NCBI GenBank assembly: GCA_050247515.1
Contig: JBFWUB010000006.1
Span: 124,001 to 188,000, forward strand
Direction: 5' to 3'
Source of the DNA: RAM1 sp050247515
GTDB lineage: Bacteria > Pseudomonadota > Gammaproteobacteria > Burkholderiales > Burkholderiaceae_C
DNA: 64,000 bases
Shown: positions 1 to 7,722 of the stretch, one piece after another
How positions within the stretch are numbered: the stretch's first letter is position 1
How the letters are laid out: the number at the start of each line of letters is the position of its first letter
Position numbers and translations under genes: made by a program
Notes under the pieces: model-generated
What the model was told of the DNA's origin: nothing
Database searches by the model: none
Seen by the model: only the letters and a program-made list of their open reading frames with translations

Positions 1-1
1 G

Positions 2-388
2 ACGCCACCGGCAACAGCACCCGCGCCTGCCCCGGTCGGCGCAACGCCGTCCGCATCACCGCCGGCAACACCCGATCCACTGGGTCAGCCCGCGACCGCG
101 CCCGCAGGCACCCCGCCACCCGCAGGGCCAGCCACGCCACCCGGCCCGGCCGCGCCGCCACCGGGCACGCCTGCCCCCTCAGCACCACCCGGTACAGCCC
201 CGACTCCCGCACCGGCGCCCGCGCCCGGCCCAAGTGCACCCGCCGATGCACTGCAAGACGCGCTGGACAAAGCAGGCGCCGACCCCGCCGCGGCATCGCC
301 ACTCAAGGACGCTGCAGCCGCGGCCGCCGAAAAGAAGAAGCTGCTGGACATGATTAAGCAGGCGGCGGGCGATGCGCCGAAGGGCTGA
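2..388 (+). CDS. C-terminal part of a Pro/Ala-rich protein (start outside window)
   Basis: An open frame runs from the left edge to a TGA at 386-388, giving about 128 codons without a start. Roughly the first 90 residues are almost only Pro, Ala, Gly, Thr and Ser, like an extended linker. The last 40 turn charged and Ala-rich and end in a Lys-rich, helix-like segment (EKKKLLDMIKQ) and DAPKG. The opposite-strand reading frame over the same bases is an Ala/Gly/Ser shadow. I do not recognise the family. It could be a linker plus C-terminal helix of an envelope or periplasmic protein, but that is a guess. It converges on the parE gene 13 bases away. Confidence 0.55.
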   Translation, partial: TPPATAPAPAPVGATPSASPPATPDPLGQPATAPAGTPPPAGPATPPGPAAPPPGTPAPSAPPGTAPTPAPAPAPGPSAPADALQDALDKAGADPAAASPLKDAAAAAAEKKKLLDMIKQAAGDAPKG

Positions 389-401
389 GGTCTGACGCTC
401 T

Positions 402-728
402 TCAGTGCGCCTGGTCTTCTTCTGGATCTTCGTGGAGGATGGTTTCGTAGTCCTGCCCACCATAAAAAACGCCAATGATGGACACCCGGTCTGCATCCAC
501 GGCGAAGGCAATCACGGTGCGTTTTTTGTAGTGAGTGATGCGCAAGCCAGACCGCACGTCATCCCGCCTGGTGCCGCGATGGGGGAAAGTCCGCAAGCTC
601 TCACAGCAGCCGATGATGGCTTCCGTGTAGCGCATTGCCCTGTCCGGCGAACTCGCGGCAGAGATGTAGTGGTACAGCGCCACAAGCTGTTCTTCGGCCT
701 CCGGTGAAAAGACGACGCGATGGGTCAT
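402..728 (-). CDS. parE: ParE/RelE-superfamily toxin
   Basis: 108-residue protein of the ParE/RelE fold, the usual length for this family. Typical features are the N-terminal strand (HRVVFSPEAEEQL), a helical hairpin, the segment FPHRGTRRDDVRSGLR and the C-terminal strands ending in IIGVFYGGQDYE. ParE toxins generally poison DNA gyrase; RelE relatives cut mRNA, and sequence alone leans to ParE because the partner is a ParD-like protein. Its start overlaps the antitoxin stop by 4 bases, so translation is probably coupled and antitoxin is made first. It acts in the cytoplasm and is held inactive by the ParD partner. Confidence 0.85.
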   Translation of the reverse strand: MTHRVVFSPEAEEQLVALYHYISAASSPDRAMRYTEAIIGCCESLRTFPHRGTRRDDVRSGLRITHYKKRTVIAFAVDADRVSIIGVFYGGQDYETILHEDPEEDQAH

Positions 729-994
729 CGCGCCTTCACATGCTCGGCCGCAAGTCTCTTTCGCACCTGCTCAGCGGTGACACCGCGCGCGGGGTTGGCC
801 TTCAAGGCGTCAAAAGCCGGCCCGACCTGCTGGTTCAACCAGTTTTCGACCGCTCGATCCCGCGCCCAAAGCGCACGCAGGCCATCGCGAAATACCTCGC
901 TCTCGGTGGCGTACTCGCCGGCAAGGACCTTGGCTTTCACAACATCGGCCATCTCGTTGGGCAACGTGATGCTGAATTGCTGGGTTGTCCGCAT
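725..994 (-). CDS. parD: ParD-type ribbon-helix-helix antitoxin
   Basis: 89-residue protein with an N-terminal ribbon-helix-helix domain: strand residues QQFSITLP, then a helix with EMADVVKAKV and a turn before SEVFRDGLRAL. This is the DNA-binding dimerisation module of ParD/CopG antitoxins. The remaining C-terminal segment, rich in Lys/Arg and Ala, is expected to wrap the toxin. A good Shine-Dalgarno (GGGAGG) precedes the ATG. The gene lies directly upstream of parE with a 4-base overlap and has a perfect palindrome 25 bases before its start, as expected for autorepression by the ParD-ParE complex. Confidence 0.87.
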   Translation of the reverse strand: MRTTQQFSITLPNEMADVVKAKVLAGEYATESEVFRDGLRALWARDRAVENWLNQQVGPAFDALKANPARGVTAEQVRKRLAAEHVKAR

Positions 995-1018
995 GATCTG
1001 CCTCCCATCAGGAGTAAA

Positions 1019-1033
1019 TAGGATTCAATCCTA
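1019..1033. promoter_or_regulatory. Palindromic operator of the parDE pair
   Basis: TAGGATT-C-AATCCTA is a perfect 7+1+7 inverted repeat lying between the stop codon of the Acg-like gene (1034) and the parD start (994). Only 39 bases separate the two genes, so the parDE promoter must overlap this site. Ribbon-helix-helix antitoxins bind such palindromes. Binding by this ParD is an inference. Confidence 0.6.
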
Positions 1034-2206
1034 CTACACCACAAACGCCCCCAGCGGCCTACGCGGCGTCGCCGGCGCAGGCGTTGCCGTGTAGCCCAGC
1101 CTGCAGAACATCTGCACCGTCGGCTCGTCCGCGGTCCTGGGCGCGGGGCGGCCCAGCATCAGCTGGTGGGCGCGGTCGTAGTGCGGCGCCATTTCTGCAA
1201 ACTCCTGCAGCGCCTGGCTCATGGGGTGCATGCCCACGCCCAGCGCAGTGGCCTGCAGGTGCAGGCGCACATAGGCACGGCCGGCGTTAACCTGGTCGGC
1301 GCGGTGGTTGCGGCCGGCCAGCCATACAAAGCCCATGGCGGTGCGGCTGTGGCCTTCAAAGCGGGTCATCATGGTTTTGTACGCCTCGCTGCCTTCGGCG
1401 GGCGGGTTCTTGCGGTCAAACATGCCCACCGCGTCCACCGCGCGGATGAAGGGGCTGTTCAGGCTGATGCCGTCGCGGTGCTTCAGTATTTCGCCAGGGC
1501 CCACGCGCGTGAGGTGCACGCTTTCCATCACGGTGCGCGGCGTCAGCAGCTCTACTTTGGCCGACTGCCAGCACAGCTCGCGCAGCGGGCCCAGGGCCGC
1601 GCCATCCACCGTGCCGCCGGCCGTGATGCCATCGCGGTCGGCGCCGGCCGTCAGCGCGCGCAGGGTGTCCGCCAGGACTGGCCGGGTGGTGTCAAAGTCG
1701 CTCTTGGGGGTGTGGCGGTTCAGGATGTGGGCAAACAGCGGATCACGCGCGCCGCCAGGCTGGACGGTGATGCGGGCAATGGGCCGGCGGTCCCACTCCT
1801 TCAGGTTGGCGCCCAGCTCGCCTTGCGGCCACAGCGCCACGTTCGCGGCCAGGCCCTGCTCGGCCAGCGCGATCACCAGCAGCTCCAGGAAGGCGCCATG
1901 GCCGATCAATATCTGGCGGCCATACGGGTCGGTGTGCGGCAGCACGCGCTCGCGGTCGGTGTACAGCGTGATGACGCCGGGCTCGCGCAGGTCCACCAGC
2001 CAGGGCTGCAGGTTGTGCGGGTTGGGCGCGGTGATGGCATAGGCCACGGCGCGCTTGCGCGGGTCCGTTTCCGCGCCTGGGCCGTTCCAGGCCTCCACGG
2101 CGGCGGCCGGGTAGGCGCTGCTGATCGAACAGCCGGCGATGGGAGCGGCGGCAGCGGCGGCAATCACGCCACCACCGGCCAGGCGGATGAAGTTGCGACG
2201 GTCCAT
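1034..2206 (-). CDS. Acg-family FMN-binding (nitroreductase-like) oxidoreductase with Tat signal
   Basis: 390-residue protein starting with a twin-arginine signal (DRRNFIRLAGG, then an Ala-rich core) that ends in IAGC, which also fits a lipobox, so the product may be a Tat-exported lipoprotein. The body matches the Acg group of divergent nitroreductases: early APNPHNLQPW and a late region with RAYVRLHLQATALGVGMHP, the FMN-contacting part of the fold. The physiological substrate is unknown for this family. A strong AAGGAG ribosome site precedes the ATG. It lies 35 bases downstream of the epimerase-like gene on the same strand and is probably cotranscribed with it under the divergent LysR gene. 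Confidence 0.75.
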   Translation of the reverse strand: MDRRNFIRLAGGGVIAAAAAAPIAGCSISSAYPAAAVEAWNGPGAETDPRKRAVAYAITAPNPHNLQPWLVDLREPGVITLYTDRERVLPHTDPYGRQILIGHGAFLELLVIALAEQGLAANVALWPQGELGANLKEWDRRPIARITVQPGGARDPLFAHILNRHTPKSDFDTTRPVLADTLRALTAGADRDGITAGGTVDGAALGPLRELCWQSAKVELLTPRTVMESVHLTRVGPGEILKHRDGISLNSPFIRAVDAVGMFDRKNPPAEGSEAYKTMMTRFEGHSRTAMGFVWLAGRNHRADQVNAGRAYVRLHLQATALGVGMHPMSQALQEFAEMAPHYDRAHQLMLGRPAPRTADEPTVQMFCRLGYTATPAPATPRRPLGAFVV

Positions 2207-2241
2207 GGGGTTCTCCTTGAAGGGGTTTGGAAGGGAATGGG

Positions 2242-3294
2242 TCAGGCGGCCGCGACCGGGGTGGTCGTGGTCGGGCGCGCCAGCAGGCCCAGGTCGTGCA
2301 GCGACTGGCGCACCGCGTCGTCAAACGGCGTGCGCGGCTCGTCGCCGATCAGCGCGCACAGCTTCTGGTTGTGCAGCTGGTGCGGCGTGCGCCACAGGTA
2401 GCGCATCTCGGCCAGCGCGGCCAGGGTGGGCACCACCAGGCCCGCCACGCGCAGCAGCGGCCAGGGCATGCGGCTCACGCGCAGTGCGCCCCCGGCGCCA
2501 CGGGCGCCACGGGCGCCACGTGCGCCGTCTCCGCGTGCTGGCGGCAACCAGCCCTGCTCCCAGGCCACGCTGGTCAGCGCCTCCACCCACTGCTGGCCCG
2601 TCACGGTGTGGCCGGCAAAGTGCAGCTGTGCAAAGGCATCCAGCCGGCTGCGCTGCTGCGCCACCTTCACAAAGCTGCGTGCCAGGTCAGGCAGGTAGGC
2701 CCAGGGCGTGGCCACGTCCAGCGGGCCGGGCCAGGTCACGCGGCCGCGCGCCAGGTCCCTGGCCACGGCCTGGTCCAGCCAGGCTCCGGTGCCGCTGCCA
2801 AAGAAGTCGCCCGCGCGGATGACCACGGCACGCAAGCTGCCGTCTTGCGTGGCGGCCTGCAGCCGCTGCTCCATGGCAATGCGGATGCGGCCCTTGACGC
2901 CGGTGGCCGCCTGCGCCGCGCCCTCGCGCAGCAGCGCAGGCATGGCTTCGCCAAAGTTGTACACATTGCCCGGCATCATCAGCGTGGCGCCCAGCACCTG
3001 GCTGATGCGGATGGCGGATTCCAGCAGGGCCGGCGCTTCGGCGCGCCAGGCCTTGTGGGTGTACACGGGGTTCAGGCTGTTCACCACCACGGCGGCTCCC
3101 CGCGCGGCGTTGGCCAATGCCAACGTGTCTGACGGCTCCAGCGCCAGCCAGTGCACGCCCGCAATGGCCGGGCCCTGCGCGCCGGGGCGCACCTGGCCCA
3201 GCACCTGCCAGCCCGCGCGGGCAAAGGCACGGGCGGCGGCCTGGCCGAAGCGGCCGCGGGCGCCAAGAATAAGAACGGTGGAAGTGGTGGTCAT
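2242..3294 (-). CDS. NAD(P)-binding Rossmann-fold epimerase/reductase-like protein
   Basis: 350 residues beginning with a Rossmann dinucleotide site (VLILGARGRFG, residues 7-17), characteristic of extended or atypical short-chain dehydrogenase/NAD-dependent epimerases. Later blocks such as MMPGNVYNFG, VIRAGDFFGSG and WAYLPDLARSFVKV resemble sugar-nucleotide epimerase-like proteins of unknown substrate. A classical YxxxK is not obvious. A Gly-Ala-Arg repeat (around residues 257-268) comes from a 9-bp tandem repeat in the DNA. The gene is divergent from a LysR regulator and sits upstream of the Acg-like flavoprotein, suggesting a small inducible redox operon. Confidence 0.7.
   Translation of the reverse strand: MTTTSTVLILGARGRFGQAAARAFARAGWQVLGQVRPGAQGPAIAGVHWLALEPSDTLALANAARGAAVVVNSLNPVYTHKAWRAEAPALLESAIRISQVLGATLMMPGNVYNFGEAMPALLREGAAQAATGVKGRIRIAMEQRLQAATQDGSLRAVVIRAGDFFGSGTGAWLDQAVARDLARGRVTWPGPLDVATPWAYLPDLARSFVKVAQQRSRLDAFAQLHFAGHTVTGQQWVEALTSVAWEQGWLPPARGDGARGARGARGAGGALRVSRMPWPLLRVAGLVVPTLAALAEMRYLWRTPHQLHNQKLCALIGDEPRTPFDDAVRQSLHDLGLLARPTTTTPVAAA
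2494..2526. repeat. 9-bp tandem repeat inside the epimerase-like gene
   Basis: Three exact copies of GGCGCCACG plus a partial fourth copy. On the coding strand they encode a Gly-Ala-Arg repeat. Unit length is a multiple of three, so copy-number slippage changes loop length without breaking the frame. Confidence 0.8.
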
Positions 3295-3387
3295 GACGGG
3301 GTTCCAGATGGGGTAGCGATGAGGGTGATTGTGGAAACTGCAGCCTCACTACACAATTGCCTATCGGTCCATACCTGAATTTCAAAA
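3295..3387. promoter_or_regulatory. Divergent regulatory region with LysR-type inverted repeat
   Basis: A 93-bp gap between the divergent epimerase-like and LysR genes. It holds ATTGTG (3328-3333) and CACAAT (3352-3357), matching 6-bp arms separated by 18 bases, a plausible LysR target. Such regulators commonly bind the shared gap to the divergent gene. The match is short, so this is tentative. Confidence 0.35.
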
Positions 3388-4272
3388 ATGAATAACAGCT
3401 TTGACTGGACGCTGGTGCGTTCCTTCCTGGCCGCGCTGGAGCAGGGCAGCCTGCTGGGCGCAGCCAAGGTCATCAAGGCCAGCCAGCCCACCATTGGCCG
3501 CCACATTGCCGAGCTGGAAAGCCAGCTGGGCGTGGTGCTGTTCGAGCGCACCGGGCGCGGCCTGCTGCCCACCGACACGGCGCTGCGCCTGGCCGATGCG
3601 GCCCGCGCCATGGAGGCCGGCGCGCACCAGCTGGCGCGCAGCGTGTCGGGCGCGGACGGCGCCGTCTCCGGCACGGTACGCATCACGGCCAGCCAGCCCG
3701 TGGCCTGCTACCTGCTGCCACCCCTGTTGGCGCAGATGCGGCTGGCCCTGCCGGACGTTCAGGTGGAGCTGGTGGCCAGCAACGCCGTCAGCAACCTGCT
3801 GCGGCGCGAGGCCGACATTGCCGTGCGCATGGTGCAGCCCGACCAGGCCACGCTGGTAGCCAAACGCGTGGGCAAGGTATCGCTGAGCGCCTGCGCGCAC
3901 CAGGACTACCTGCGCCGCCGCGGCCTGCCGCGCCAGCCCACCGACCTGCTCTCGCACGAGCTGGTGGGCGCCGACCGCAATGAGGACATCCTCAAGGGCT
4001 TTGCGGCCATGGGCTACCCGGTGACGCGTGAGCATTTCGCGTTTCGCACCGACGACCTGATCGCGTCCTGGCAGGCCGTGCGCAACGGCCTGGGCGTGGG
4101 CTTCATGGCCGACTATTTGATCCGCACCGACAACGCCATCGTGCCGCTGCTGCCCATGCTCAGGATCCCGCCGCTGCCCATGTGGCTCACGGTGCACCGC
4201 GAGATCCGCACCAGCCGGCGCATCCGGGCGGTGTACGATTTCCTCGCGCAAGCCATACCCAAGGCACTTTGA
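3388..4272 (+). CDS. LysR-family transcriptional regulator
   Basis: 294 residues, normal for LysR proteins. The N-terminal winged helix-turn-helix is clear (FLAALEQGSLLGAAKVIKASQ, then PTIGRHIAELE, residues 10-45). A periplasmic-binding-like effector domain follows (about 92-290). The gene is divergent from the epimerase/Acg-like operon and is followed 9 bases later by the SnoaL-like gene and then the dehalogenase, so it may control both directions. The effector is unknown. Confidence 0.85.
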   Translation: MNNSFDWTLVRSFLAALEQGSLLGAAKVIKASQPTIGRHIAELESQLGVVLFERTGRGLLPTDTALRLADAARAMEAGAHQLARSVSGADGAVSGTVRITASQPVACYLLPPLLAQMRLALPDVQVELVASNAVSNLLRREADIAVRMVQPDQATLVAKRVGKVSLSACAHQDYLRRRGLPRQPTDLLSHELVGADRNEDILKGFAAMGYPVTREHFAFRTDDLIASWQAVRNGLGVGFMADYLIRTDNAIVPLLPMLRIPPLPMWLTVHREIRTSRRIRAVYDFLAQAIPKAL

Positions 4273-4281
4273 AAGGCCCCC

Positions 4282-4773
4282 ATGCACCCGAACGCAGACA
4301 CCATCAGCAAGTTCTACGCGGCCTTTGCGCGGCTGGACCCCGACACCATGGCCCAGTGCTACGCGAGCGACGTGGCGTTTGACGACGAGGTTTTCTCGCT
4401 GCGCGGCAAGGAGGCCACCATGGGCATGTGGCGCATGCTGTGCGAGGCCACGCGCGCCAAGGGGCTGCCCGACTGGAAGCTGGAGTACAGCGGCATCGAG
4501 GCCGACGCCACCGCGGGCCGCGCCCACTGGGACGCGCACTACCGCTTCAGCGCCACGGGGCGGCTGGTGCTCAACCGCATCGACGCCACGTTCACCTTCA
4601 ACCCTCAGGGGCTGATTGCCACGCACCGCGACCGCTTTGACTTCTGGGCCTGGTCACGCCAGGCGCTGGGCACGCCGGGCCTGCTGCTGGGCTGGACGCC
4701 GCTGCTGCGCAACAAGGTGCGCGCCACCGCCACGGCCAACCTGGCGAAGTTCAACGCAGGCCGGGGGCGGTGA
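4282..4773 (+). CDS. SnoaL/NTF2-like family protein
   Basis: 163 residues with the cone-shaped NTF2-like pattern: an N-terminal helix (ISKFYAAFARLDPDTMAQCYASDVAFDDE), then strands with AHWDAHYRF, RLVLNRIDATFTF and the closing HRDRFDFWAWSRQAL. This fold is used by ketosteroid-isomerase-like enzymes, limonene epoxide hydrolases and non-enzymatic binding proteins; nothing here fixes the activity. It starts 9 bases after the LysR gene and its stop overlaps the start of the dehalogenase-like gene, so all three are probably one transcript. Confidence 0.75.
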   Translation: MHPNADTISKFYAAFARLDPDTMAQCYASDVAFDDEVFSLRGKEATMGMWRMLCEATRAKGLPDWKLEYSGIEADATAGRAHWDAHYRFSATGRLVLNRIDATFTFNPQGLIATHRDRFDFWAWSRQALGTPGLLLGWTPLLRNKVRATATANLAKFNAGRGR

Positions 4774-5666
4774 TGGCGTGGTTTGACGGCTTTGAGTCGC
4801 GCAGTTTCGCGCTGAGGGAGTCCACGGCGTTTGCCCGCTTTGGCGGCGACCGCGGCAAGCCCGCGCTGGCGCTGTTGCATGGCTTTCCGCAGACGCACGT
4901 ACTGTGGCACCGCGTGGCGCAGGCATTGAAGGAAGACTTTTTCATCGTCATGCCCGACCTGCGCGGCTACGGCGATTCATCCCACGCGCCAGGCCTGCCC
5001 GATCACAGCAACTACAGCAAGCGCGCCATGGCGCAGGACGCGGTGGATGTGATGACGGCCCTGGGCATTGACAGCTTTTATCTGTGCGGCCACGACCGTG
5101 GCGGCCGGGTGGCGCACCGGCTGGCCCTGGACCATGCGGCGCGCGTGAAGAAGCTGTGCGTGATCGACATTGCGCCCACACTGGACATGTACAACGCGAC
5201 CAACCTCCAGTTCGCGACCTACTATTACCACTGGTTCCACCTAATCCAGCCATCGCCCTTGCCCGAGACAATGATTGCCGGCAACGCGCGCGCCTACCTG
5301 CACGCCAAACTGGGTGGCTGGGGCAGCGCGGGCCTGAACTACATCGAGCCGCAGGCGCTGGCCGAGTACGAGCGGTGCTTTTGCCGCGACGAAGCCATCC
5401 ACACCGCCTGCGAAGACTACCGCGCCAGCGCCGGCATCGACCTTCAGCATGACCGCGAAGGCCGCGCCCGCGCCGACAAGGTAGCCTGCGACATCCACGT
5501 GCTGTGGGGCGAGCGAGGCGTTGTCAGCAAGCTGTTCAAGCCGCTGGAGCTGTGGCAGGCGCAATGCGCGGGCCACGTCACGGGTCAGGCCGTGCCCGCC
5601 GGGCATTTCATCCCTGAAGAGCTGCACGCGCAGACGGCGCAGGCGTTGGCCGGGTTCTTCCGGTAG
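4773..5666 (+). CDS. Alpha/beta hydrolase of the fluoroacetate/haloacetate dehalogenase type
   Basis: 297 residues with the alpha/beta hydrolase core. The oxyanion turn is LLHGFPQ (residues 35-41). The nucleophile elbow is GHDRGGR, with Asp108 instead of Ser and Arg109/Arg112 placed as the carboxylate-binding arginines of fluoroacetate dehalogenases. A His-Trp pair follows in YYYHWFHLIQP, where that family forms its halide pocket, and the base is probably the His of PAGHF. The family hydrolyses haloacetates to glycolate and halide; some members are epoxide hydrolases, the main alternative. The chosen ATG overlaps the previous stop by one base; a GTG at 4770 is also possible. Confidence 0.78.
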   Translation: MAWFDGFESRSFALRESTAFARFGGDRGKPALALLHGFPQTHVLWHRVAQALKEDFFIVMPDLRGYGDSSHAPGLPDHSNYSKRAMAQDAVDVMTALGIDSFYLCGHDRGGRVAHRLALDHAARVKKLCVIDIAPTLDMYNATNLQFATYYYHWFHLIQPSPLPETMIAGNARAYLHAKLGGWGSAGLNYIEPQALAEYERCFCRDEAIHTACEDYRASAGIDLQHDREGRARADKVACDIHVLWGERGVVSKLFKPLELWQAQCAGHVTGQAVPAGHFIPEELHAQTAQALAGFFR

Positions 5667-5672
5667 GGCGCC

Positions 5673-7295
5673 ATGCTCAATCAGCTCAACAACCACTACC
5701 CCGTGCGCTACACCGTCCTGGGGTTGTGCGCCTTTGCCCTGCTGCTGAGCCTGTTCAGCCTTGTCGCTTTTGGCGTAGGCTGGATCGCGCTGATGTGCTT
5801 TGCCGGGCTGCTGGCCTTGGGCGTGTACGACCTGCGCCAGTCGCGCCACTCCATCCTGCGCAACTACCCGGTCATCGGCCACCTGCGCTTTGCGCTGGAA
5901 TACATCCGCCCCGAGATGCGGCAGTACTTCATTGAAAGCGACCGCGAGGCCGCGCCGTTTTCACGCGCGCAGCGCTCGCTGGTGTACCAGCGATCCAAGG
6001 GCGAGCCCGACAACCGCCCCTTTGGCACGCAGCTGGACGTGGGCGCGCAGGGCTATGAATGGGTCAACCATTCCATGCAACCCACGCGGCTGGCGTCGCA
6101 CGACTTTCGCGTGACCATTGGCGCGGGCCGCGCACAGCCGTACAGCTGCAGCGTGTTCAATATCTCGGCCATGAGCTTTGGCGCGCTGTCGGCCAACGCC
6201 ATCCTGGCACTGAACGCGGGCGCGAAACGCGGCGGCTTTGTGCACGACACGGGCGAAGGCTCGATTTCGCAGCACCACCGGGTGCATGGCGGCGACCTGA
6301 TCTGGGAAATTGGTTCGGGCTACTTTGGCTGCCGCAATGACGACGGCAGCTTCAGCGAGGAACGCTTTGCCGCCAGTGCCACTGACCCGCAGGTCAAGAT
6401 GATCGAGCTCAAGCTCAGCCAGGGCGCCAAGCCGGGGCACGGCGGCATCCTGCCCGGCTCCAAGGTCACGCCCGAGATCGCGCTGGCGCGCGGCGTGCCG
6501 GTGGGGGTGGATTGCGTGTCGCCGTCATCGCACAGCGCATTCAGTACGCCGCTGGAAATGATGCATTTCATCGAACGGCTGCGCGCCCTGAGCGGCGGCA
6601 AGCCCACGGGCTTCAAGCTGTGCATCGGCCACCCGTGGGAATGGTTTGGCATCGTCAAGGCCATGCAGCAGACCGGCATCACGCCCGACTTCATCGTGGT
6701 GGACGGGGCCGAGGGCGGCACGGGCGCCGCGCCACTGGAGTTCAGCGACCATGTGGGCGCGCCGCTGCAGGAGGGACTGCTGCTGGTGCACAACACGCTC
6801 AAGGGCGTGGGCCTGCGCGAGCAGGTCAAGCTGGGCTGCGCGGGCAAGGTGATCACGGCGTTTGACATCGCCCGCATGATGGCGCTGGGCGCTGACTGGT
6901 CCAACGCGGGGCGCGGCTTCATGTTCGCGCTGGGCTGCATCCAGGCCCAGGCCTGCCACACCGGCCACTGTCCCACGGGCGTCACTACACAGGATCCGTT
7001 GCGCCAGCAGGCGCTGGTGGTGCCCGACAAGGCCGAGCGCGTGTACCAGTACCACCGCAACACCCTGCATGCGCTGAAAGAGCTGGTGCAGGCCGCCGGC
7101 CTGAGCCACCCCAACGACATCACGGCCCACCACATCGTGCGCCGCCTGGACGACACCGAGGTGCGCCTGCTGGCCAATCTGCTGCCGCAGGTGCAGCCCG
7201 GCGCGCTGCTGGACCGCGACATCAGCAGCCTGCACAACGTGTTCAAGCTCTACTGGCCCAAGGCGCGGGCCGACAGCTTCAAGCTGGTGATGTAG
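5673..7295 (+). CDS. FMN-binding glutamate-synthase-family protein (GltB domain 2), membrane anchored
   Basis: 540 residues. Two hydrophobic segments at the N-terminus (about 12-55) suggest a membrane anchor with a short loop. The rest is the FMN-binding TIM barrel of the glutamate synthase central domain: FNISAMSFGALS, DTGEGSISQHH, IELKLSQGAKPGHGG, VDGAEGGTGAAP and the cysteine cluster CIQAQACHTGHCP for an iron-sulfur centre. It lacks the amidotransferase and NADPH domains of true GOGAT, so its reaction is unproven; stand-alone members are seen widely in proteobacteria. It begins 6 bases after the dehalogenase gene and its 3' end overlaps the convergent PIN gene by 17 bases. Confidence 0.85.
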   Translation: MLNQLNNHYPVRYTVLGLCAFALLLSLFSLVAFGVGWIALMCFAGLLALGVYDLRQSRHSILRNYPVIGHLRFALEYIRPEMRQYFIESDREAAPFSRAQRSLVYQRSKGEPDNRPFGTQLDVGAQGYEWVNHSMQPTRLASHDFRVTIGAGRAQPYSCSVFNISAMSFGALSANAILALNAGAKRGGFVHDTGEGSISQHHRVHGGDLIWEIGSGYFGCRNDDGSFSEERFAASATDPQVKMIELKLSQGAKPGHGGILPGSKVTPEIALARGVPVGVDCVSPSSHSAFSTPLEMMHFIERLRALSGGKPTGFKLCIGHPWEWFGIVKAMQQTGITPDFIVVDGAEGGTGAAPLEFSDHVGAPLQEGLLLVHNTLKGVGLREQVKLGCAGKVITAFDIARMMALGADWSNAGRGFMFALGCIQAQACHTGHCPTGVTTQDPLRQQALVVPDKAERVYQYHRNTLHALKELVQAAGLSHPNDITAHHIVRRLDDTEVRLLANLLPQVQPGALLDRDISSLHNVFKLYWPKARADSFKLVM

Positions 7296-7722
7296 CAGGC
7301 GGTGCGAGCGTGGTGCGCGCTGCGGCGCCGCGCGCCTGCAGCCGTCGGGCCATGCTGAGCACGGCGGCATCCTTGCTCAGCAACAGCGCGCCGCGGGCCA
7401 CGGCCAGGTCAATGAACTTCTGGTCGTCGGGGTCCTTGCAGGTGATGTCGGCCTTGGGGGCAACTTCGACGATCCGCGCATGCCGGTCAAAGGCTGCAAG
7501 AACCTGCGCGGCATCCAGCTGGTAAAACGCCAGGCGCGGGATGATTTTGGGATAGGCCAGTACGCGTTGCAGCTCGTCGCGCATGGATTGCGTGGCGATC
7601 CATTGCAAGGTCCCGGCCGTCAAGCCGTCACGAATCGGCAGGGTCGCCACATCGCTGAACACAAACGCGTCCAGCACGATGTTCGTGTCAAGAATGATTT
7701 TCAACGGGGGCTGGTTTGTCAC
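7279..7722 (-). CDS. PIN-domain protein, putative toxin of the PIN family
   Basis: 147 residues of the PIN ribonuclease fold. The acidic metal-binding residues are visible: Asp in ILDTNIVLDAF near residue 12, the DPDDQKFIDLA block, and Asp in LLSKDAAVL. It belongs to the group annotated as putative toxin-antitoxin PIN proteins, but no antitoxin gene lies beside it, so the toxin label is weak. The start lies inside the 3' end of the THUMP methyltransferase gene (35-bp overlap), and the 3' end overlaps the convergent FMN gene. The tight overlap suggests coupling to the methyltransferase. Confidence 0.75.
   Translation of the reverse strand: MTNQPPLKIILDTNIVLDAFVFSDVATLPIRDGLTAGTLQWIATQSMRDELQRVLAYPKIIPRLAFYQLDAAQVLAAFDRHARIVEVAPKADITCKDPDDQKFIDLAVARGALLLSKDAAVLSMARRLQARGAAARTTLAPPATSPA

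Noticed and set aside
2494..2526. Possible CRISPR or protein-binding array from short repeats
   Set aside because: A 9-bp coding tandem repeat without spacers. No CRISPR array or cas gene was seen anywhere in the window.
7279..7722. A complete PIN toxin-antitoxin pair
   Set aside because: Only the PIN gene is present; neighbours are a methyltransferase and an FMN enzyme, neither an antitoxin.
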